A stretch of DNA of 22,408 bases, taken from the NCBI GenBank assembly GCA_036260395.1, contig DASZZY010000189.1, forward strand, positions 1 to 22,408, given 5' to 3'. The translations under genes and the position numbers were made by a program. This stretch comes from DASZZY01 sp036260395 (GTDB lineage Bacteria; Actinomycetota; UBA4738; CALAEC01). The notes below the pieces were generated by a model, which was not told the origin of the DNA, ran no database searches, and worked only from the letters and a program-made list of their open reading frames with translations. Shown here in pieces: positions 6,398 to 13,644 of this stretch. Position 1 is the stretch's first letter. Every line of letters begins with the position of its first letter.

Positions 6398-6999
6398 CCC
6401 AGCTCCTTCACCAGGTTCCGGTAGATCTCCAGCCCGGCCTCGCCCGACTTCTCGGGATGGAACTGGACCGCGAAGATGTTGTCGCGGGCCACCGCCGCGG
6501 CGAACCGCCGCCCGTGCTCGGCCTCGCCCACGCCGACGTCTTCGGCCGGGTCGCAGACGTAGGAGTGCACGAAGTAGAACCGGGTTCCGTCGGCGAGCCC
6601 GCGGACCAGCGGGTGGTCGGCGGTCCACCGCACGTCGTTCCACCCCATGTGCGGGACCTTGACGCCGTCCGGGAGGCGGCGGACGTCCCCCTCCAGGATC
6701 CCGAGCCCCCGGGCGTCGCCCTCCTCGCTGTGGTCGAACAGGACCTGCATGCCGAGGCACACGCCGACGAGCGGCCGGCCGCTCGTCGCGAAGTCGTGGA
6801 TGGCCCCCTCGAGCCCGGCCCGGCGGAGGTTGGCCATACAGGCTCCGAACGCACCCACGCCCGGGACGACCAGCGCGTCGGCCCGGGCCACCGCGGCGGC
6901 GTCCGGGGTCACGACCGGCTCGGCTCCCGCCCGCTCGACGGCCCGGGCCACCGAGCGGAGGTTGCCCATCCCGTAGTCGAGGATCGCCACCCGGGCCAC
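6394..6999 (-). CDS. hisH: Imidazole glycerol phosphate synthase glutaminase subunit (HisH)
   Basis: HisH is a class I glutamine amidotransferase that hydrolyses glutamine and channels ammonia to HisF. In the 201-aa product the catalytic triad is visible: nucleophile C81 in GVCLGMQVLF, and H181 and E183 in FAVQFHPEKS. The N-terminal ILDYGMGNLRSV is typical of the family, as are GVGAFGACMANL and VPHMGWNDV. The GTG start at 6999 shares one base with the hisB stop (TAGTG). Its placement directly before hisA and hisF is the usual actinobacterial order. Confidence 0.97.
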   Translation of the reverse strand: MARVAILDYGMGNLRSVARAVERAGAEPVVTPDAAAVARADALVVPGVGAFGACMANLRRAGLEGAIHDFATSGRPLVGVCLGMQVLFDHSEEGDARGLGILEGDVRRLPDGVKVPHMGWNDVRWTADHPLVRGLADGTRFYFVHSYVCDPAEDVGVGEAEHGRRFAAAVARDNIFAVQFHPEKSGEAGLEIYRNLVKELG

Positions 7000-7580
7000 T
7001 ACAGCGTCCCCTTCGTCGACGGCACGCCGCCCGCGGCGGGCGAGCACGCGTCGGCCAGGGCCCGGGCCATGGCCTTGAACTCGGCCTCGACGACATGGTG
7101 GGGACTGCGGCCCGAGAGCAGCCGGGCGTGGAGCGTCATGCCGGCGGCGGTGGCGAAGGCCCGGACGAAGTCCTCGGTGAGGCCGGGGTCGTACGTCCCG
7201 ATGAGCTCGGCCGGCACGGGGACCTCGTGGACCACGAACGGCCGGCCGGAGAGGTCGAGCGAGACCTCGACCAGCGCCTCGTCCAGCGGCACCGAGGCGT
7301 GGCCGAACCGGCGGATGCCGGCCTTGTCGCCGAGGGCCCGGCCCAGGGCCTCCCCGAGCGCCAGCCCGATGTCCTCCACGGTGTGGTGGGCGTCCACCTC
7401 CAGGTCGCCGGAGGCCCGGACCTCGAGGTCGAAGCGAGCGTGGGCCCCGAGCTGCTGCAGCATGTGGTCGAAGAACGGCAGCCCGGTCTCGGCGGAGGCC
7501 GCACCGGTGCCGTCGACCGTCAGGCGGACGGTCACCGACGTCTCCCCGGTCCTCCGCTCCACGGTGGCCTCGCGCCTCAC
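6999..7580 (-). CDS. hisB: Imidazoleglycerol-phosphate dehydratase (HisB)
   Basis: HisB dehydrates imidazole glycerol phosphate to imidazole acetol phosphate, using a dimanganese site built from His and Glu residues. The 193-aa monofunctional enzyme shows LPFFDHMLQQLG (about 34-45), the first metal motif DAHHTVED (63-70) and the C-terminal second motif SPHHVVEAEFKA. There is no fused histidinol phosphatase domain of the enterobacterial type, so that activity must come from another gene. The GTG start at 7580 overlaps the hisC stop in a GTGA. Confidence 0.97.
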   Translation of the reverse strand: MRREATVERRTGETSVTVRLTVDGTGAASAETGLPFFDHMLQQLGAHARFDLEVRASGDLEVDAHHTVEDIGLALGEALGRALGDKAGIRRFGHASVPLDEALVEVSLDLSGRPFVVHEVPVPAELIGTYDPGLTEDFVRAFATAAGMTLHARLLSGRSPHHVVEAEFKAMARALADACSPAAGGVPSTKGTL

Positions 7581-8644
7581 GACGCATCCTCCAGCGCCGC
7601 CGGCAGGGCGTCCAGGAAGGCCCCGGTCTCCTCGGGCGTCCCGGCGGTAACCCGGAGGCAGCGCTCCAGCGCGGGAGCGGCCGACACGTCGCGGATCAGC
7701 ACGCCGCGGTCGAGCACCGCCTGCCACAGCCGGGCGGCGGGGACCGGCGTCCGGAACAGGACGAAGTTCGCGTCTGAAGGGAACACCTCGACGCCCGGCG
7801 TCGAACCCAGCCCCGAGACCAGCCGGTCCCGCTCCGCCCGGATCCGGTCGAGGATGGCGTCCGCCTCGCCGCGATACCGGATCGCGACCTCTCCGGCGGC
7901 CTGGGTGAGCGCCGACAGGTGGTAGGGGAGCCGCACCTTCGACAGGTGGTCGACGAGCTCCGGGTCGGCCAGGCAGTACCCCAGGCGGGCCGCGGCCAGC
8001 GCGAACGCCTTCGAGAACGTCCTCACCACGGCCAGGTTGGCGTGCCGCTCGACCAGCGGGGTGGCCGTGCGCCCGCCGAACTCGCCGTAGGCCTCGTCGA
8101 CGATCACCAGGCCGCCGGCGGCCGCCTCGCACAGCGCCTCCACCGCCTCGGTGGTCTGGGCGTTGCCCGTCGGGTTGTTCGGCGAGCACACGAACGTCAC
8201 CGCGGGGCGATGCCGGCGGCACGCCTCGACCGCCTCGGCCCCCAGGCGGAAGCCGGCCCCCAGCCGTTCGGAGATAACCTCCATGCCGAGCATCCGCGGG
8301 ATCAGCGAGTGCAGGCCGTACGTCGGCTCGAACACCAGCGCGCGGCGGCCGGCGCCGCCGTACGCCAAGCAGAGGTGCTGGATGACCTCGTTCGACCCGT
8401 TCGCCGCCCACACGCCCGCCGGCGGATGGCCGGCGTGCTCGGCGAGCGCCTTGCGGAGCGCGGCCGCCTCCCGATCGGGGTAGCGGTGGAACGGGATCCG
8501 GGCCACGGCGTCCGCCAGGTCCCGGGCGAAGCCCTCCGACAGCGGGTACGGGCACTCGTTGGTGTTGAGCCGTACCGGGGCCTCGAGCTGCGGCGCCCCG
8601 TAGGCCTCCACGTCGCGAAGGTCGGGGCGGAGCTCCGGCCTCAT
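7577..8644 (-). CDS. hisC: Histidinol-phosphate aminotransferase (HisC)
   Basis: HisC is a PLP enzyme that transaminates imidazole acetol phosphate to histidinol phosphate with glutamate. The 355-aa product has fold-type I aminotransferase marks: LNTNECPYPL (26-35), the Tyr of FHRYPD (about 52-57), NGSNEVI (82-88), SPNNPTG (154-160), the cofactor-binding D183 and Y186 in IVDEAYGEF, and PLP lysine K212 in TFSKAFALAAARLGY. The ATG at 8644 overlaps the hisD stop in ATGA. Order hisD-hisC-hisB matches other actinobacteria. Confidence 0.96.
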   Translation of the reverse strand: MRPELRPDLRDVEAYGAPQLEAPVRLNTNECPYPLSEGFARDLADAVARIPFHRYPDREAAALRKALAEHAGHPPAGVWAANGSNEVIQHLCLAYGGAGRRALVFEPTYGLHSLIPRMLGMEVISERLGAGFRLGAEAVEACRRHRPAVTFVCSPNNPTGNAQTTEAVEALCEAAAGGLVIVDEAYGEFGGRTATPLVERHANLAVVRTFSKAFALAAARLGYCLADPELVDHLSKVRLPYHLSALTQAAGEVAIRYRGEADAILDRIRAERDRLVSGLGSTPGVEVFPSDANFVLFRTPVPAARLWQAVLDRGVLIRDVSAAPALERCLRVTAGTPEETGAFLDALPAALEDAS

Positions 8645-9915
8645 GGCCGGCCCTCCCGTCGCATGGCAACGGCGCGCGCGTGCCCGGGGAGGCCCTCGGC
8701 CGCGGCCACCAGCTCCACCTCGGGCCCCAGGGCGCCGAGGGCGGACGCGGAGGCCTCGACGAAGCTGGCGACGGTGACGAAGTCCGCGGCCCGGAGCCCC
8801 GAGGCGAACCGCGCCGTCCCCATCGTCGGCAGGACGTGGTTCGAGCCGACGCCGTAGTCGCCGAACGGGACCGGCGTGCCGCTCCCCAGGAACGCGGCGC
8901 CGAACGACCGGAGCCGCTCGAGCATCGCGCCGGGGTCGGCGACGCAGAGCTGGACGTGCTCGGGCGCCAGCCGGTCGACGACGCGGACGGCCGTCTCCTC
9001 GTCGGGGGCCACCACGGCCTCGCTGCGCTCGACCGCGCGCCGGACGACGTCGCGGCGCGGCGAGCGTTCGACCTCCGCCCCCAGGGCGTCGTCGACGCGG
9101 TCGGGGAGCGAGCCGTCCAGCGCGACGAGGACCGTGCGGGCCAGCGGGTCGTGCTCCGCCTGGGCCACGAGGTCGGCGGCCAGCAGCGCGGGGTCGGCGG
9201 CGCCGTCGGCCACGATGGCCAGCTCCGATGGCCCCGCCAGCCCGTCGATGCCGACCACGCCGGCGACCTCCCGCTTCGCCGCGGTGACCCAGACGTTGCC
9301 GGGCCCGACGATCTTGTCGACGGCGCGCACCTGCGGCGTGCCGAAGGCCATGGCCGCCACCGCCTGCGCGCCCCCCAGCCGGTAGACCTCGTCGACGCCA
9401 GCCACCGCCGCCGCGGCCAGGACGGTCGCCGCGACCGCGCCGTCGGGCCCCGGCGGGCTGCACAGCACCACCCGCGGGACGCCGGCCACCCTGGCAGGGA
9501 TGGCGGTCATGAGCACCGTGGAGGGGTAGGCGGCGCGCCCCCCGGGCGCGTAGCATCCGACCGAGGCCAGCGGCCGGACGACCTCGCCGAACCGGACGCC
9601 GTCCCGCTCATCCGCCCACGAGGCGGGGAGCTGCCGGCCGTGCAGGTCGCGGAGCCGCTCGGCCATCCGGTGGAGCGCCCGCCGCAGGCCGGGGTCGAGG
9701 TCCTCTTCGGCGCGAGCCACCTCCTCGGGCCCGACGCGGAGCCCGTCCGCCACGTCGGCGCCGTCGTGCTCAAGGGTGAGCTCGACCAGCGCTCGGTCCC
9801 CGTCCGCACGTACGCGGGCCAGGATGGCCCGCGCTCCCTCGACCGCCTCCGGCGGTAGATCGCGGGCCGGCTCGACGCCACGCCCGGCGTCCCGGGCATC
9901 GATGATCCGAAGCAT
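8641..9915 (-). CDS. hisD: Histidinol dehydrogenase (HisD)
   Basis: HisD performs the last two steps, oxidising histidinol to histidine with two NAD+ and one zinc per site. The 424-aa product contains VGCYAPGGRAAYPSTVLM (119-136), the GPGNVWVTAAKREV segment (205-218), GLAGPSELAIVAD (225-237), AQAEHDPLA (zinc-ligand region), the catalytic pair E319-H320 in APEHVQL, and FGDYGVGSNHVLPT (351-364). The ATG at 9915 lies 8 bases after a TACAAT box and is the preferred start. A TTG two codons upstream (9921) is in frame but would fall at the predicted transcription start. It is the first gene of the operon and is divergent from the amidohydrolase gene. Confidence 0.97.
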   Translation of the reverse strand: MLRIIDARDAGRGVEPARDLPPEAVEGARAILARVRADGDRALVELTLEHDGADVADGLRVGPEEVARAEEDLDPGLRRALHRMAERLRDLHGRQLPASWADERDGVRFGEVVRPLASVGCYAPGGRAAYPSTVLMTAIPARVAGVPRVVLCSPPGPDGAVAATVLAAAAVAGVDEVYRLGGAQAVAAMAFGTPQVRAVDKIVGPGNVWVTAAKREVAGVVGIDGLAGPSELAIVADGAADPALLAADLVAQAEHDPLARTVLVALDGSLPDRVDDALGAEVERSPRRDVVRRAVERSEAVVAPDEETAVRVVDRLAPEHVQLCVADPGAMLERLRSFGAAFLGSGTPVPFGDYGVGSNHVLPTMGTARFASGLRAADFVTVASFVEASASALGALGPEVELVAAAEGLPGHARAVAMRREGRP

Positions 9916-9923
9916 GCTCAAGG

Positions 9924-9951
9924 ATTGTAGGGGCCGGCCGACCGGTACAAT
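9924..9951. promoter_or_regulatory. Overlapping divergent promoters in an inverted repeat (ATTGTA-16-TACAAT)
   Basis: ATTGTA (9924-9929) and TACAAT (9946-9951) form a perfect inverted repeat spaced by 16 bases. On the plus strand TACAAT is a good -10 box, 11 bases before the amidohydrolase ATG. On the minus strand the left half also reads TACAAT, 8 bases before the hisD ATG. In each direction the other half-site supplies a TTGTAG or TTGTAC hexamer at -35 distance (15-base spacer). The two promoters therefore occupy the same DNA and probably compete. Confidence 0.55.
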
Positions 9952-9962
9952 CGCCGCGCTCC

Positions 9963-11471
9963 ATGAAGACCCTCTACCGCGCCTCGCGCGTCCGCACCCT
10001 GTCCATCCACGGAGAGGGCCAATGGGTGCTGGTGGACGAGCGGCACGTGGAGCGCGTCGGGGCTGGCGAGCCGCCGGCCGCCGACCGGGTCGTCGATCTC
10101 CCGGGGACCACCATCCTCCCGGGGTTCGTCGACGCCCACGTGCACCTGTCCGGGACCGGCATGGCGCTCGACGGCCTCGACCTGTCGGAGGCCCGCTCGC
10201 CCCAGGAGCTCGTGGCGCTGGCCCGCGACCACGCCGCGGGGCGAAGCGGGCCGGTGCTGGGGCAGGGGTTCGACGAGACGGCGTGGGTGCAGGGCGCTCT
10301 GCCCGCCCTCGAGGACCTCGACGAGATCTCGGGCGAGCCGGTGATCCTGGTGCGCACCGACGGGTACCTCAGCCTGGCGAACTCCGCGGCGCTCTCCGCG
10401 GCCGTGGTCCACGACCTGGCCGGCGTCGAGCGGGACGCCCAGGGGCGGCCCACCGGGACGCTGCGACACGAGGCCAACGCGCACGCCCAGCGCTGGTACT
10501 TCGACTCGCTGCCCGACGCCGCCATCGAGGAGGCGCAGCTCCGGGCCGCCGGCCTCGCGGCGTCCCGCGGCGTGACGTGCCTCCACGAGATGGCCATCCC
10601 CGACAAGCGGGGGCGCCGGGACGTCGACGTCCTCCTCAGGCACCTCGACGACCTGCCAGCCGACGTCATCACCTACATCGCGGACCGCGACCTGCCGTAC
10701 GTCATCGACCACGGCCAGCCGCGGATCGGCGGGGACCTGTTCCTCGACGGCTCGATCGGGGCCCGGACGGCGGCGCTCGTGGAGCCATACGTGGACGCCG
10801 ACGACCGCGGCTCGCTGTCCTACGAGGACGACGACCTGGCGGAGTTCCTCCACAACGCCCACCTGGCGGGCCTCCAGACGGGGCTCCACGTGATCGGCGA
10901 CGCCGCCATCGAGCAGGCGCTGCGCGCCTGGGAGCGCGTGTACGGAGCCCTGGACTCCCGTCGCCGTCGTCACTTCCGGGCCCGCCGGCATCGGCTGGAG
11001 CACTTCGAGATGGCCTCCGCCGGGCAGGTGGAGCGGGCGGCGGCGCTCGGGCTGGCCATCAGCGTCCAGCCCGGCTTCGACGCCGCCTGGGGCCACCAGG
11101 GCGGGATGTACGAGCAGCGCCTGGGGCGCGATCGGGCCTGGCGGATGAACCCGTTCGCCACGCTGGTGGCCCGTGGCCTCGAGGTGGGCGGCGGCTCGGA
11201 CACCCCCGTCACGCCGCTGGACCCCATGCTCGGGATCTGGGCCCTCGAGAACCACCACGACCCCGAGCAGCGGATGAGCCGGGACGCCGCCGTGCGGATG
11301 TACACGATCGGAGGCGCCCGGCTGGGGCACCTCGAGAAGAAGGGACGGCTGGAGCCCGGCGCGGCGGCGGACCTGGCGGCGTACGACACCGACCCGATGG
11401 ACGTCCTCGACGTCCGCGGGCTGCGGCCGGTCCTCACGGTGTCCCGGGGACGCGACGTCTACGCCCGCTAG
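9963..11471 (+). CDS. Amidohydrolase family 3 protein (YtcJ-like)
   Basis: This 502-aa metal-dependent hydrolase belongs to the amidohydrolase superfamily, YtcJ-like branch. It should be cytosolic, cleaving an amide or cyclic amide; the substrate is unknown. It has an N-terminal beta-sandwich half, then the metal motif GFVDAHVHLSG (H59, H61). Next come GVTCLHEM, LHVIGDAAIE (about 305-314), the HRLEHFEM histidine motif (about 343) and GGGSDTPVTPLDP (catalytic Asp, about 410). The C-terminus has the returning sandwich strand GAAADLAAYDTDP. The ATG at 9963 is 11 bases from a -10 box. The EamA transporter starts 2 bases after its stop, so the two are co-transcribed and the transporter may move the enzyme's substrate or product. 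Confidence 0.9.
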   Translation: MKTLYRASRVRTLSIHGEGQWVLVDERHVERVGAGEPPAADRVVDLPGTTILPGFVDAHVHLSGTGMALDGLDLSEARSPQELVALARDHAAGRSGPVLGQGFDETAWVQGALPALEDLDEISGEPVILVRTDGYLSLANSAALSAAVVHDLAGVERDAQGRPTGTLRHEANAHAQRWYFDSLPDAAIEEAQLRAAGLAASRGVTCLHEMAIPDKRGRRDVDVLLRHLDDLPADVITYIADRDLPYVIDHGQPRIGGDLFLDGSIGARTAALVEPYVDADDRGSLSYEDDDLAEFLHNAHLAGLQTGLHVIGDAAIEQALRAWERVYGALDSRRRRHFRARRHRLEHFEMASAGQVERAAALGLAISVQPGFDAAWGHQGGMYEQRLGRDRAWRMNPFATLVARGLEVGGGSDTPVTPLDPMLGIWALENHHDPEQRMSRDAAVRMYTIGGARLGHLEKKGRLEPGAAADLAAYDTDPMDVLDVRGLRPVLTVSRGRDVYAR

Positions 11472-11473
11472 CC

Positions 11474-12388
11474 GTGGGCCGTCGCCGGGGCTCGCTCGAC
11501 GTCGGCTGGGCCCTGTTCCTGACCCCGGTGCTGTGGGGGGCGACGTTCCCGGCGGCCAAGATCGCCATCCGGACCGTCGACGTCCTGGCGTTCACCGGGT
11601 GGAGTCGGCTGATCGGGTTCCTCACCGTGCTGGCGGCGCTCCAGCTGATGGCCGGGGGGCAGGTCCACGCCCGGGATCTCCGCCGGGCGCTGGGCCCCGG
11701 AGCGCTCCTCGGCGCGCTGATCTTCGGCGGCTACGTCCTCCAGACGCTCGGGCTCGAGCGCACGACGGCCACGAACGCCGGGTTCATCACCGGCCTGTAC
11801 GTCGTCTTCACCCCCGTGCTGGGGCTCGTGCTGTTCGGCCAGCCCGCGGGGCGCTTGGCGTGGGCGGCGGTGGCCGTCTCGGTCGGCGGCCTGGCGTTGC
11901 TGTCCGTCCAGGACCTCGGGGCGCTCCGGGCCCATCCCGGCGACCTGCTCGTGCTGGCCTCGGCGGTCCTGTGGGCGGCCCAGGTCGTGGCCATCGGGCG
12001 GCTCACCGAGCGCCACTCGGTGATCCTCCTGTCGCTGGGGCAGATGGGGTTCGCGGCCGCGCTCCACCTGGTGGTCGCCGCGCCGGGGGGCCTCGACGTG
12101 GAGGGCGCCGCCGACATCTGGCCTCTCCTGGTGGTCACCGGTGTCCTGGGCTCCGGCGTGGCCTTCACGCTCCAACTGCTGGCGCAGCGCGAGCTGAGCC
12201 CGCCGAGGGCGGCGATCATCCTGGCCGGCGAGTCCGTCGCCGCGGCGGCGTTCGCCTTCGCGTGGCTCGGGGAGCGGCTCCTCCCGCACCAGTGGGCCGG
12301 AGCGGCGCTCGTGGTGGCAGCCATGGTGACCTCGGAGCTCGGCGCCCGCCGGGCCGACCTCCAGGCCGAGGCCGCCGCGCCGACCTAG
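11474..12388 (+). CDS. EamA/DMT-family transporter
   Basis: A 304-aa inner-membrane protein of the drug/metabolite transporter superfamily. It shows the two-fold EamA repeat: about residues 8-138 (starting WALFLTPVLWGATFPAAKIA) and about 150-285, some ten hydrophobic segments in all. ERTTATNAGFITGLYVVFTP is characteristic of the family's fourth segment, and the second half repeats it as ELSPPRAAIILAGESVAAAA. Such proteins usually export amino acids, nucleosides or small metabolites; the substrate is not deducible. The GTG start at 11474 follows the amidohydrolase stop by 2 bases, with no promoter between. Confidence 0.9.
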   Translation: MGRRRGSLDVGWALFLTPVLWGATFPAAKIAIRTVDVLAFTGWSRLIGFLTVLAALQLMAGGQVHARDLRRALGPGALLGALIFGGYVLQTLGLERTTATNAGFITGLYVVFTPVLGLVLFGQPAGRLAWAAVAVSVGGLALLSVQDLGALRAHPGDLLVLASAVLWAAQVVAIGRLTERHSVILLSLGQMGFAAALHLVVAAPGGLDVEGAADIWPLLVVTGVLGSGVAFTLQLLAQRELSPPRAAIILAGESVAAAAFAFAWLGERLLPHQWAGAALVVAAMVTSELGARRADLQAEAAAPT

Positions 12389-12400
12389 AGACGCGCGCGG

Positions 12401-12406
12401 CATACT
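12401..12406 (+). promoter_or_regulatory. Putative -10 box (CATACT) of the GcvT-family gene
   Basis: CATACT ends exactly 7 bases before the ATG at 12414 in an otherwise very GC-rich 25-base gap after the transporter stop. The spacing predicts a leaderless transcript. There is no recognisable -35 and no Shine-Dalgarno before the ATG, which supports leaderless initiation. Confidence 0.4.
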
Positions 12407-12413
12407 TGCTGCC

Positions 12414-13631
12414 ATGGCCGTGGCCAGCCTGATCGGGACGCCGTTCCACCCCCGGACCGGGGCACTGAACCGCAACCAGCGGTGGCGGGAATGGGCGGGC
12501 TATCTGGCCGCGGACCGGTACGCGGACCACCACGACATCGAGTACAACGCGATCCGCGAGGCCGCCGCGATGATCGACGTCTCGCCGTTGTACAAGTACC
12601 TCGTCACCGGCCCCGACGCCGAGCGCCTGGTCGACCGGGTCATCGTCCGGGACGCCACGCGCCTGCGGGTCGGGCGGGTCTACTACACGTGCTGGTGCGA
12701 CGAGGCCGGCAAGGTCCTCGACGACGGCACGGTGTGCCGCCTCGACGAGACCCGGTTCCGGTGGACGGCCGCCGAGCCGAACCTCCGCTGGCTCCGGATG
12801 AACGCCCGGGGCCTCGACGTGGCGATCGAGGACATCAGCGAACGGGTCGCGGCGCTGGCGCTGCAAGGTCCGCTGTCCCGCGAGGTCCTCCAGGCGGTCA
12901 CCGGCTCCACGTTCGGCGACCTCCGGTACTTCCGGGAGCGGGGCGCCGAGATCGCCGGCATCCCGGTGGACGTGACGCGGACCGGCTACACGGGTGACCT
13001 CGGCTTCGAGATCTGGATGGACGCCGACCGGGCACCGGACGTCTGGGACGCGGTGGCCACAGCGGGGGAGGGGTACGGCGCTCGTCCGTGCGGGCTCGAC
13101 GCCATGGACGTGGCCCGGATCGAGGCCGGCCTGATCCTGCTGGACGTCGACTACACGAGCGCCCGATCGGCGCTCATCCCGGAGCAGACCTACTCGCCGG
13201 ACGAGCTCGGCATACTCGGGCGATTCGTGACGCTCGACAAGGGCGCCGAGTTCGTGGGGCGCCGCGCCCTCGAGCGAGAGCGGGCGGCCGGCGGGCCGGC
13301 CCGGCGCCTGGTGGGCCTGGAGGTCGCCTGGGAAGGGATCGAGGCGCGCTACGAGGCGCGCGGGCTGTTCCCGGTGCTTGAGGCCACGACGTCGCGGGCC
13401 GCGGTCCCGGTGTTCGCAGGCGGCCGGCAGGTCGGGAAGGTCACCAGCGCCACGTGGAGCCCCCTGCTGAAGCGGTACATCGCGCTGGCGTCGGTGGAAG
13501 CGGCGTACGAGGCGCCCGGCACACGGCTGGAGGTCGAGTGGACCGTCGAGGCGCGGCGGGGACGGGCCGGGGCGGTCGTCGTCCCGCTGCCGTTCTTCGA
13601 TCCGCCGCGGAAGCGCTCCGTGGCCGGCTAG
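12414..13631 (+). CDS. GcvT-family folate-dependent aminomethyl/methyltransferase
   Basis: This 405-aa protein belongs to the GcvT (aminomethyltransferase) family, which moves one-carbon groups from an amine or sulfonium substrate to tetrahydrofolate. It has an N-terminal GcvT domain with AAMIDVSPLYKYLVTGPDA (about 50-68), GKVLDDGTV, LALQGPLSREVL and the signature GYTGDLGFEIWMD (about 191-203). LDAMDVARIEAGL follows at about 228-240, and a C-terminal barrel from about residue 300. No gcvH, gcvP or lpd lies nearby, so it is probably not the T-protein of glycine cleavage. A demethylase-like role (DmdA, dimethylglycine or similar) is possible but not shown. Its stop is only 13 bases from the convergent oxidoreductase gene. 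Confidence 0.85.
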   Translation: MAVASLIGTPFHPRTGALNRNQRWREWAGYLAADRYADHHDIEYNAIREAAAMIDVSPLYKYLVTGPDAERLVDRVIVRDATRLRVGRVYYTCWCDEAGKVLDDGTVCRLDETRFRWTAAEPNLRWLRMNARGLDVAIEDISERVAALALQGPLSREVLQAVTGSTFGDLRYFRERGAEIAGIPVDVTRTGYTGDLGFEIWMDADRAPDVWDAVATAGEGYGARPCGLDAMDVARIEAGLILLDVDYTSARSALIPEQTYSPDELGILGRFVTLDKGAEFVGRRALERERAAGGPARRLVGLEVAWEGIEARYEARGLFPVLEATTSRAAVPVFAGGRQVGKVTSATWSPLLKRYIALASVEAAYEAPGTRLEVEWTVEARRGRAGAVVVPLPFFDPPRKRSVAG

Positions 13632-13644
13632 AGGGACGGGCGGC

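Noticed and set aside
9916..9921. TTG at 9921 as the hisD start
   Set aside because: It would begin 2 bases after the TACAAT box, upstream of the predicted transcription start. ATG at 9915 fits the HisD family and the promoter spacing.
9918..11330. Long minus-strand open frame opposite the amidohydrolase
   Set aside because: A composition artefact; the plus strand carries complete amidohydrolase metal motifs.
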